From contig NZ_LGKN01000006.1 in assembly GCF_001306175.1 (NCBI RefSeq), positions 62,001 to 126,000 of the forward strand: a DNA stretch of 64,000 bases, given 5' to 3'. The first letter of the stretch is position 1; every line of letters starts with the position of its first letter. The DNA comes from Ardenticatena maritima. Lineage in GTDB: Bacteria; Chloroflexota; Anaerolineae; Ardenticatenales; Ardenticatenaceae. Below the pieces are notes generated by a model. The model searched no databases. It had not been told where the DNA came from and saw nothing but the letters and a program-made list of their open reading frames with translations. Shown piece after piece: positions 45,934 to 53,700 of this stretch. A program made the translations under genes and the position numbers.

Positions 45934-46311
45934 ATGACGCACCCGCTCACACCCGAACAACTGGCGCGCTACCGCGAAACGTACCGCAAGCGGCGCGAAG
46001 CGCGCGCCCGCGCGCTGGCGGCGCGGCGCGAGCAGGCGTGGGCTGAGGCGCGGAAGGCGGCGCGCCTGCTCAAAGAAGAATTTGGCGCGCAACGAGTCGT
46101 GCTCTTCGGCTCGCTGGTACGTGAGGGTGGCCGCTTCTTCGATGAACGCTCCGACATTGACCTAGCGGTGTGGGGTCTTGCGCCGGAGCACTTTTTTGAC
46201 GCTTGGGCGGCGGTTGAGCGGGCGACAAGCCAGCCTTTCGATTTGGTGGACGGGGCTCACGCTTCCGCCAGTCTGCTTGAAGTGATTGAAGCCGAAGGGG
46301 TGGCATTGTGA
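45934..46311 (+). CDS. MNT-type minimal nucleotidyltransferase, copy 1
   Basis: A 125-residue protein. An N-terminal basic helix (about 1-45; RKRREARARALAARREQAW) precedes the MNT fold with the nucleotidyltransferase motif FGSLVREG...SDIDLAVWG (GS and the D-x-D pair). Such proteins are antitoxins of MNT/HEPN toxin pairs, often AMPylating the HEPN toxin. ATG 45934 follows AAGGGGC. Its first 224 coding bases are almost identical to copy 2. The partner downstream is only a 32-codon remnant. Confidence 0.85.
   Translation: MTHPLTPEQLARYRETYRKRREARARALAARREQAWAEARKAARLLKEEFGAQRVVLFGSLVREGGRFFDERSDIDLAVWGLAPEHFFDAWAAVERATSQPFDLVDGAHASASLLEVIEAEGVAL
45952..46175 (+). repeat. Near-identical direct repeat, copy 1
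   Basis: A 224-bp segment repeats at 46421-46644 with about four mismatches. It covers the N-terminal helix and catalytic motif of the two MNT genes. Sequence identity ends abruptly on both sides: C-terminal parts of the genes differ. Confidence 0.9.
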
Positions 46312-46406
46312 CCTACGTAGCCTTGGCGGCACGCCTGCAACGTGAACTGGCCGATTTGGCCCGTGTGGTAGAACGGGTGCAGATACACTTCGGCGAAACA
46401 CCATGA
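46308..46406 (+). pseudogene. 32-codon micro-ORF, probable HEPN/HepT toxin remnant
   Basis: Starts at GTG 46308, overlapping the MNT stop (GTGA), and ends at 46406, overlapping the next ATG (ATGA). The peptide (MTYVALAARLQRELADLARVV...) resembles the first helix of HepT-type HEPN toxins that normally follow such MNT genes, but stops after one helix. It lacks the Rx4-6H catalytic motif. It may be non-functional, or a small coiled-coil protein in its own right. Confidence 0.45.
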
Positions 46407-46783
46407 GCCACCACATCTCTCCCGAACAACTGGCGCGCTACCGCGAAACGCACCGCAAGCGGCGCGAAGCGCGCGCCCGCGCGCTGGCGGCACGGCGCGA
46501 GCAGGCGTGGGCTGAGGCGCGGAAGGCGGCGCGCCTGCTCAAAGAAGAATTTGGCGCGCAACGAGTCGTGCTCTTCGGCTCGCTGGTACGTGAGGGTGGC
46601 CGCTTCTTCGATGAGCGCTCCGACATTGACCTGGCGGTGTGGGGCATGGGCTGGCGTGATCTGCTCCGCGCATGGAGCCGCCTCAACGCGTCCCCCTTCA
46701 CCTTTGCTTTTGATGTCATGCTCATTGAAGACGCGCGTCCCTCGTTGCGCGAGCGTATCGAACACGAGGGGGTGAACCTATGA
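46403..46783 (+). CDS. MNT-type minimal nucleotidyltransferase, copy 2
   Basis: A 126-residue paralogue of copy 1. The N-terminal helix and motif FGSLVREG...SDIDLAVWG are virtually the same, while the C-terminal third (GWRDLLRAWSRLNASPF...) is unrelated. Differing C-terminal halves suggest different partners. The start and stop both overlap neighbouring short frames by 4 bp, so translation is chained. Confidence 0.85.
   Translation: MSHHISPEQLARYRETHRKRREARARALAARREQAWAEARKAARLLKEEFGAQRVVLFGSLVREGGRFFDERSDIDLAVWGMGWRDLLRAWSRLNASPFTFAFDVMLIEDARPSLRERIEHEGVNL
46421..46644 (+). repeat. Near-identical direct repeat, copy 2
   Basis: Second copy of the 224-bp repeat, offset 469 bp from the first. 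Confidence 0.9.
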
Positions 46784-46836
46784 CCGGGACGCTGCTTTTC
46801 AACATTGACCGCTCTCGACGAGGAGAACGCGCATGA
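46780..46836 (+). other. 18-codon micro-ORF between MNT copy 2 and threonine synthase
   Basis: The frame MTGTLLFNIDRSRRGERA overlaps the MNT stop (ATGA) and ends with a TGA overlapping the ATG of the threonine synthase gene. No similarity to HEPN proteins is seen. It may be a translational bridge or chance. Confidence 0.3.
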
Positions 46837-48122
46837 CGCATAAGCCCCTACCAGCGCCGACCGCTTACGACGCCATCACCGCCCTGCGCTGCCTCATCTG
46901 CGGCGCGGAATACGCCCCCGGCGAGGTGCGCTATGTCTGCCCGCACCACGGCACCGAAGGCATCCTCGATGTGGTGTACGACTACGCCGCCATCGCCGCC
47001 CACACCGACCGCGACGCTCTGACGGCAAACCACCGCCGCGACATGTGGCGCTATCTGCCACTGCTTCCCATTGCCGAGCCGCGTTTCATCCCCCCGCTTG
47101 ACGTGGGATGGACGCCGCTCTACCACGCCCCACGCCTGGGCGCCCTGCTCGGCCTCCCCAACCTTTGGGTGAAGGACGATGGGCGCAATCCCACCGCCTC
47201 GTTCAAAGACCGCGCCAGCGCGCTGGCGGTTGTCAAAGCCCAGGAAGCCAACGCGCGCACCATCACCACCGCCAGCAGCGGGAACGCCGCCGCCGCCTTG
47301 GCGGGCATGGCCGCCGGGGTTGGGCTGGAAAGCGTGATTTTTGTGCCGGCCAGCGCCCCGCAAGCCAAAATTGCGCAACTGCTCATCTACGGCGCGACGG
47401 TTGTGCTCGTTGAAGGCACCTACGACCAGGCGTTCGACCTCTGCATTGCAGCCGCCAACCAGCAGGGGTGGTACTGCCGCAACACCGCCTACAACCCTTA
47501 CATGACCGAAGGCAAGAAAACCGCCGCCTACGAAATCGCCGAGCAGATGGGCTGGGAAGCGCCCGACCGTGTGTTCGTGGCGGTTGGCGATGGCTGTATC
47601 ATCGGGGGGCTGCACAAAGGCTTTGCCGATTTGCACGCGCTCGGCTGGATTGAGCGCATGCCCCGCCTGATGGGTGTGCAGGCGGAAGGTAGCGCCGTGC
47701 TCTACGAGGCGTGGCGGCGCGGCGTGAACGAGATTCGCCCGATTGTGCCCCACACGATTGCCGACAGCATCAGCGTGGGCGTCCCGCGCGACCGCCTGAA
47801 AGCCCTGCGCGCTGTGCGCCAGACGGACGGCGCGTTTGTCGTCGTCTCCGATGAGGAGATTTTGGCCGCCATGCGCGACCTCGCCCGCCTGACGGGTGTT
47901 TTCGCCGAGCCGGCGGCGGCCGCGGCGGTTGCAGGGGTGCGCCGCGCTCTGGCTGACGGGCAGGTGGGGCGCGATGAGCGCGTGGTGGTTGTCATCACCG
48001 GCAACGGGCTGAAAGACATCCCCGCCGCCATGCGTGCGGTTGAAGGCGAGGGCAAAGCGGTGCGCCTGCCACCGACGGTGGACGCGCTGATGGCGTGGTT
48101 GCATGTTCAAGAGAAAGACTAA
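46833..48122 (+). CDS. thrC: Threonine synthase-like PLP enzyme
   Basis: Fold-type II enzyme of the threonine synthase family, which converts O-phosphohomoserine to threonine. The 429-residue product has an N-terminal zinc ribbon-like region (CLIC...CPHH), the PLP lysine K125 in NPTASFKDRAS, the SSGNAAAALAG phosphate-site motif and VAVGDGCIIGGLHKGF. It matches the ThrC subgroup found in Chloroflexota and archaea. Threonine dehydratase-like activity cannot be excluded. CGAGGAG precedes ATG 46833. It stands between MNT genes 2 and 3. Confidence 0.85.
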   Translation: MTHKPLPAPTAYDAITALRCLICGAEYAPGEVRYVCPHHGTEGILDVVYDYAAIAAHTDRDALTANHRRDMWRYLPLLPIAEPRFIPPLDVGWTPLYHAPRLGALLGLPNLWVKDDGRNPTASFKDRASALAVVKAQEANARTITTASSGNAAAALAGMAAGVGLESVIFVPASAPQAKIAQLLIYGATVVLVEGTYDQAFDLCIAAANQQGWYCRNTAYNPYMTEGKKTAAYEIAEQMGWEAPDRVFVAVGDGCIIGGLHKGFADLHALGWIERMPRLMGVQAEGSAVLYEAWRRGVNEIRPIVPHTIADSISVGVPRDRLKALRAVRQTDGAFVVVSDEEILAAMRDLARLTGVFAEPAAAAAVAGVRRALADGQVGRDERVVVVITGNGLKDIPAAMRAVEGEGKAVRLPPTVDALMAWLHVQEKD

Positions 48123-48134
48123 CACGCGAAACGT

Positions 48135-48629
48135 ATGCACTCACCGAAAGGCGAGCCACCTTCGGGCACAAACCAATCTCACTATGACGACCAACTCGCA
48201 GCGCTAGCGGCCCGCTACGACCTTATCGCCATCTACGCGTTCGGCAGCCGCGCCAAAGAAGCCGCTGCGGTGGTGCGCGGCGAACAGGCGCGCCTTTCCC
48301 GCGACACACCGTCCGACCTGGATATTGGCGTTGTGCCGCGTATGGGGCGGCGGCTCTCGCTGGACGAAAAAGTCAAACTGGCGCTGGCACTGGAAGACCT
48401 GTTCGACGTGCCGCGCGTGGACCTCGTCGTTGCGCCCGACGTCTCCATCTGGCTGGCGGTGGACATTGTGCACGGCGAGTTGCTCTACACGCCCGACCCG
48501 GTCGCCGAAGCCGAATACCAGCTCTATGTGCTGGCGCGTGCGAACGACCTCTATCCGTGGTCTCGCGAAGCCATTGAAGCGTTCAAACGAGAAGGCATTT
48601 TTGGGAAGAAAAACGATGACGCCCGGTAA
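48135..48629 (+). CDS. MNT-type nucleotidyltransferase, third gene
   Basis: A 164-residue MNT-fold protein unlike copies 1 and 2. Motif IYAFGSRAKEAA precedes SDLDIGVV (D-x-D), with a long insert (VVRGEQARLSRDTP). The C-terminal end (ELLYTPDPVAEAEYQLYVLAR) is typical of antitoxins with DUF86 HEPN partners. Here the partner is cut to 21 codons. No good ribosome site precedes ATG 48135; coupling to thrC, 13 bp upstream, is likely. Confidence 0.85.
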   Translation: MHSPKGEPPSGTNQSHYDDQLAALAARYDLIAIYAFGSRAKEAAAVVRGEQARLSRDTPSDLDIGVVPRMGRRLSLDEKVKLALALEDLFDVPRVDLVVAPDVSIWLAVDIVHGELLYTPDPVAEAEYQLYVLARANDLYPWSREAIEAFKREGIFGKKNDDAR

Positions 48630-48681
48630 GATTCAGGCCAAAATTGTGCGCGAACGCTTGCTGTGGATTGCCGACATGTAA
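48616..48681 (+). pseudogene. 21-codon DUF86/HepT remnant
   Basis: An ATG overlapping the MNT 3' end by 14 bp starts MTPGKIQAKIVRERLLWIA, the typical first helix of HepT-type HEPN toxins, and stops at TAA 48681. The rest (including the Rx4HxY region) is missing, and the next gene's ribosome site follows directly. Confidence 0.55.
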
Positions 48682-48695
48682 AACAAGGAGCGCCT

Positions 48696-50075
48696 ATGTC
48701 CACCCAACCGTCCATCATCCCCGGCCCAACCTACGCCGAAATGTTACACCCGCTCAAACTGCCGCGCGACCTGCGCGAGCGTGTAGCCGCCGTCCAGGAT
48801 GAGTTCGACCCGCTCAACCTCTTCCGCATCACCTGGAAGCCCGACGGGCTGAGCGTGCACCACGTGGTGCTCCCACCCCAATTGACGGGCGTGGCCTGCA
48901 ACATCATCGTCATGTTGGGCGACCACTTTCCCAGCGGCAGCCACAAAGTCGGGCCGGCGTATGCCACGCTGGCCGAAGCCGAGGCCTTTGAAGGGTTGCG
49001 CCCCGGCCAGAAAACTATTGTGGGACCGAGCACGGGCAACTTCGGCATCGGCACGGCGTATGTGGCGCGGCTGAAAGGCTACCGCGCGCTGGTCGTCATG
49101 CCCGACGACATGAGCGACGAACGCTATGAGCGCATTCGGCGCTACGGGGGCGACCTCGACCTGACGCCCGGCACCGAAAGCGACGTCATCCTCACGCTGG
49201 AACGCACACACACGCACTACATGCGCAATCCTGAGTACAAAGTGCTGGCGCAATTCGAGTTGCTGCCCAACTACCGCTTTCATCGCTACGTCACGGGCAA
49301 TTCGGCGCTGGAAGTGGCGCGGCAATACGGCAATGGGCGCGTGGCGGCGTTCGTCAGCGCACCGGGCAGCGCCGGCACGATCGCCGCCGGCGATGAAATC
49401 AAGCACACCTTCCCCGATGCGGTGGTGGTGGCGCTCGAACCGCGCGAATGCCCGACGCTCTTCAACGGCGGGCAGGGCGTGCACCGCATCGAAGGCATTG
49501 GCGACAAAATGGTGACGCTCATCCACAACGTGCTCACCACCGACTACGTGATGCTCATCCACGATGAGGATACCATCCGCGGCACCAAAGTGCTGCAAGA
49601 CGGCACCGATGTACTCGTGGAGCAGTTGGGTGTGCCGCGCGAAGCCGCCGAAGCCCTGCGCGGGCACTTTGGCCCGAGCGGGGTCTGCAATGTGATTGGC
49701 GCGATCAAAACCGCCAAACTGTTGGGGCTGGGGCCAGGCGAGAATGTGGTCACCATCGCCACCGACGGCTTCGACCGCTACCCCAGCGTCATGCGCGATT
49801 TGGAAGCGCGTTGGGGGCGTCCCATCACAACCGACGACCTGGAACTGTGGGCAAAAGCCGTCTTCCTGGGGGCGACGACGCAAGAGGTGCTGGACGTGCG
49901 CGGAACGCGCCAAAAGCAGCGCCTACACGAGATGAAGAAAGCCCTCTGGAAACACTTCGGATACGATGAGGAATATCTGGACCGCATGCTGACACCGGAT
50001 TTTTGGGAAGCCGAGTATGCGCGCATTGCCGAGATAGACGCCGCGATTGCAGCGGGGCGTAGCCAGGCTGTCTGA
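48696..50075 (+). CDS. Fold-type II PLP-dependent enzyme
   Basis: A 459-residue enzyme of the cysteine synthase/threonine synthase fold. The PLP lysine is K84 in SGSHKVGPAYA, and GPSTGNFGIGTAYVA is the phosphate-binding Ser/Gly loop. A substrate-specific class is not evident; the length (longer than CysK) and the GSHK motif fit an uncharacterised group near cystathionine beta-synthase and diaminopropionate lyase. AAGGAG precedes ATG 48696. It follows the third MNT gene and ends the long plus-strand run at a strong terminator. Confidence 0.8.
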   Translation: MSTQPSIIPGPTYAEMLHPLKLPRDLRERVAAVQDEFDPLNLFRITWKPDGLSVHHVVLPPQLTGVACNIIVMLGDHFPSGSHKVGPAYATLAEAEAFEGLRPGQKTIVGPSTGNFGIGTAYVARLKGYRALVVMPDDMSDERYERIRRYGGDLDLTPGTESDVILTLERTHTHYMRNPEYKVLAQFELLPNYRFHRYVTGNSALEVARQYGNGRVAAFVSAPGSAGTIAAGDEIKHTFPDAVVVALEPRECPTLFNGGQGVHRIEGIGDKMVTLIHNVLTTDYVMLIHDEDTIRGTKVLQDGTDVLVEQLGVPREAAEALRGHFGPSGVCNVIGAIKTAKLLGLGPGENVVTIATDGFDRYPSVMRDLEARWGRPITTDDLELWAKAVFLGATTQEVLDVRGTRQKQRLHEMKKALWKHFGYDEEYLDRMLTPDFWEAEYARIAEIDAAIAAGRSQAV

Positions 50076-50096
50076 TACCCCCAACACCATCATGCA

Positions 50097-50132
50097 AAAA
50101 CGCGCCGCGGGAAGAGCTCCGCGGCGCGTTTT
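50097..50132. terminator. Bidirectional intrinsic terminator
   Basis: AAAACGCGCCGCGG / CCGCGGCGCGTTTT, 14 bp perfect with an 8-nt loop, between the convergent PLP enzyme and RpiB-like genes. Confidence 0.9.
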
Positions 50133-50153
50133 GTGTGCCTCTTCACTCGCCTC

Positions 50154-50615
50154 TTATTCGCCACTGCTGAACTCAGCCTCCAGCGCGCGAATACGCGCCA
50201 TCTGTTGCAGATTCCACTCATCCTCTGAAAAGGGCGTCTCGAACCAGGCATCCAAAATTTCCTTGGCAATGGGGATTGACGTCGCACGCAAACTGAGCGC
50301 CAAAACGTTGGCATGATTCCAAATACGCGCACCACGCGCCGTTTCGGCATCATGGCAGAGCGCAGCACGAATACCGCGCACCTTATTCGCGGCAATGCTT
50401 GCGCCCGTCCCCGTCCAACAACAGACAATGGCCTCGTCCGCTTCACCATTGACAACAGCGCGCGCTGCGCGACTGCTCGCCAGGGGCCAATCTACGTCGG
50501 GGTCGTTTTCGGCAATGGCGCCGAAGAGGAGCACCTCATGGCCGCGTTCACGCAATTCGCGAATGAGAAAATCGGTCAATTCCGTGCGTTCGTCACTGCT
50601 CAAGGCAATGCGCAT
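50154..50615 (-). CDS. RpiB/LacAB-family sugar-phosphate isomerase
   Basis: A 153-residue isomerase of the ribose-5-phosphate isomerase B / galactose-6-phosphate isomerase fold. The core motif is CCWTGTGASIAANKVRGIRAAL; the usual CGTG is CWTG here, with the catalytic-position Cys kept. N-terminal MRIALSSDERTELTDF replaces the common phosphate-loop pattern. The substrate is therefore uncertain. GAGGGAGG precedes ATG 50615. Confidence 0.85.
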   Translation of the reverse strand: MRIALSSDERTELTDFLIRELRERGHEVLLFGAIAENDPDVDWPLASSRAARAVVNGEADEAIVCCWTGTGASIAANKVRGIRAALCHDAETARGARIWNHANVLALSLRATSIPIAKEILDAWFETPFSEDEWNLQQMARIRALEAEFSSGE

Positions 50616-50677
50616 CGTCCACCTCCCTCGCTCATCGCTTGTAGAAGCCTCCCCAACTGTAGCACAAACGGGGCGAC

Positions 50678-50695
50678 CATCAAGGCCGCCCCGTA
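50678..50695 (-). terminator. Probable terminator of the giant secreted protein gene
   Basis: On the minus strand ACGGGGCG pairs with CGCCCCGT across about 10 nt, followed by TTGTG. Approximate ends; it lies about 20-45 bp after the stop at 50719. Confidence 0.6.
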
Positions 50696-50718
50696 TCGCG
50701 CGAAGTCAGCGCCAATGT

Positions 50719-53700
50719 TTAGCGGATAACCAGCGGGAGATAGATGGCATACGTTGTTGGCTGCAAGAACACCCCCTTGCGCGTGCTAGCCGTCACATTG
50801 CCCGCTTGGTCAACCGCTTGCACGAAGAACGAAACCGATGATTGATCAACAGGCAACGTCCCAACCCACAACCTCGAAGCGTCATCATAACTGAGTGGCA
50901 GCGAGCGCCAGGCGCCGTCGGTATCCAAATACGTCACATACACACGATACAGTGGTGCCGTTTCATTGTCGGGATCATAGGCATTCACCGCAAAAGTCAC
51001 CGTGTTCTGGAACTGTACCGCTTCGACTTGCCAGATGGCGGGGGGCGTCCAGTCATCACTGGTCGAATAGAAGATTTGCGTTTGAGCGTAGGTGTACAGC
51101 CGCTCGGAGTCTGTTTCAGCGTTGTATTGCCCCGCCACGAATGTGAGATAATCGCGGTCGCCAAAGCGGTTGACGTAGAACGGTTTATCGGGATACCACC
51201 CCGGCACATCGAACGCCGGCTCAGGCAAGGTCACATCAGTAACAGGGCGCGTGATATAGGGGTCGAAATTTTTGAACGTGGTGTATTCGGCTTCGATAAG
51301 CACAATGCCATGCGGTTCCCCCGCTGCCTGCGCCAGCGGTGTGGCAATTAAGGGTTGAACCGGCAACCCGGGGCTGCTTTGCACCACGCCATCGGCGCTG
51401 AAATAGGTGCCCAGCGAGGTCGTTCCGCTGAAGGCTTCATGTGCTTGCAAGGTGGGCGTAATCGTTGCCGTGAGCACCTGCAAGCCCGTCGTGCTTTGCG
51501 GCACTCTGGTTGCTGGTGCAAACGAGACGGGCGAAGAAGCCGCCTCAACGTCTGCCATCGTTGCTTTTGTGTTGAAGACAAGGCGCGTCATGGGCAAACC
51601 GTAAAGCGTGGCCTCGGCTAACGATTTTTCATCATAGAGACCAAACCCACCACTGGGGAGCGTGCCGACATAGCGTTGCTTGGCAAGTCGCCAGGCATCA
51701 CCAACCGTTGTCACGGTAGGATCTGTAAGCACGTCTGCAAAAGTTGCCATCAAGCGCTCTGAGAAGGCGATAGAGTCATCCATGCCGTAGCCATACCCCG
51801 TATTGGCAAACCAAAGCGATTGGCGCTGCGCCATCGCCTGCGGGAAATCTGGGCTGGTGGCGCCGGCACTCGGCTGTACATCGCGGTCAACCACGTTGAA
51901 GCCGCTATGGCAGCCCATCGAAAACGCCAGTATGTTGACAAAGGTCGCGTTGACGACATCCGTATTCAAGAAGGGGGGCGAGGTCGTCAACGCCGGGTAG
52001 GCTTCAAAGTGTGCAAAGTGCGCGTTAATCGAAGCCAGGTCAGGTTGGGGGGTCTTCTGCGTCCAGACGTTCCGCAAATCGGCATTATTCCATGTCTCCC
52101 CAACGAGCGGCGTGATTGGAAGCCCCAACGAAGCCAGCGTATTGCTGATATGTTCAGCACTATCGGTCAGGAAATCGTAGCCTGTCACGGTCGCATTCGT
52201 CACCGTGATGACCCCACCCGTGGCGATGAAGTTTTGCACAACGCCCTCTATTTCGCCGGGCGTCTCAATCAAGCGCCCCACGGCGACATCGGGCAGGGCA
52301 AATGCACGATTGCGCCAATAGAGAGGGTCGCGGTCGCCATAGATGTCGTCCGAGAGGATGAAGCCCCCCGCCAACGCTGCACGCAACGCGCTCAGGTTAA
52401 GGCGCGCTTCTCCTTCGTAGGTGCGCTCATTGGCGATAGTTGTTTCGTCGAGAATACGGCGGAATGGCACAATCTCATCATTCCCCACAATCACAACAGA
52501 CTTGATAGATGGGTAGGCTTCCAGGTAGGGCACAATAATCGTCTGCCAGATTGCCTCAACAGGCAGGTTGGCGCTTGCCGGATTGCAATAGTCGCTATTC
52601 CATGTTTCGTAAGCGCCAACCACCGCCGGCTCGGTTTCAACCGGATAGACCACTCCCTTCACTTGGGACTGGTCAGCCAACAGGTTGAGAGTGGTCCATA
52701 GGTTCAGTGTTTGGGTATACCCATACACGGCAGCCAGACGTTCAAAATTGCTGACAATGAGCGTCTCAGGCGGCGTGGCTTGTGTACCCGTGTAGACCGG
52801 GAACTGTGCTGTTATGGGTGGGTTGGGTGCCGTCCACGCACACATTTGGAGACTCAGCGGCGTGACCTGGATATCAAGCGCATAGGGTGATGTGCGGTTG
52901 TAGACGCCATTATCGCCTAAAATCAGGATGTAGTAGGTGCCAGGGGTGAGGGCGAGCGTGGATGCTTGCTCATCGAGTGTACCTGGATTGGCGGAGATGG
53001 CACTTATCCTTCCTATTGCGCTAATACGACCTATCGCGCTTATCCTTCCTATTGCACTAATTCGGCCTATCGCACTAATACGTCCTATCGCGCTAATACG
53101 CCCGGCTGCATCAACCTGCGAATTATCTCCCAACTCACCTAACACTTGTGTATCGCTTATCGCTGGCTCAGACAAATCACCAAAAAGAAACAAATCGTAA
53201 TCTTCCGCCAAATTACTCAGAGTCACCGTGATCAATGAGGCGGTTTGGACATCCAGACGATACCAGTCTATGTCTTCTTCAGAACTGATGTAGGCGTTGT
53301 ACAGCGCATTCGGCAACAAGGGGTAGGCGTCCTCCCATGTATCGTTTGGCTCATACGGGTCAACAAATCCCCCTTGTTGGTTCACAAAAGTAGTGTTGAC
53401 AATCGCATACAACCCGCCATTACTACCACTCCCTACAATATGCAGCGCCCCGCGAAACGGCGGCGGAACATCCTTTGCGTGGATAACCAATTGCTGATTG
53501 GGGAAAATGGTCCGCTGAAACGAGCCGTAAAACGAACCATCTTCATTGTATAACGAAAACGTGAGCGTATCTGTGAATATCGAGTAGAGGTAGAGGAACG
53601 ATTCCTGCTCAGACGTTTGATCAAAGTAGGGTATTTCGAGCGCCGGCACACCAGCAATGCCCGCCGTCCCATTATAGGCGGCACGCGATTGCCCATCATC

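Noticed and set aside
52996-53103. CRISPR-like array
   Set aside because: Units are 18 bp, contiguous, in frame and encode a peptide; there are no spacers.
52937-53200. Plus-strand ORF with LIRPIAL repeats, opposite the GRISAI repeat
   Set aside because: It is only the complement of the repeat in the giant protein gene; hydrophobic by accident.
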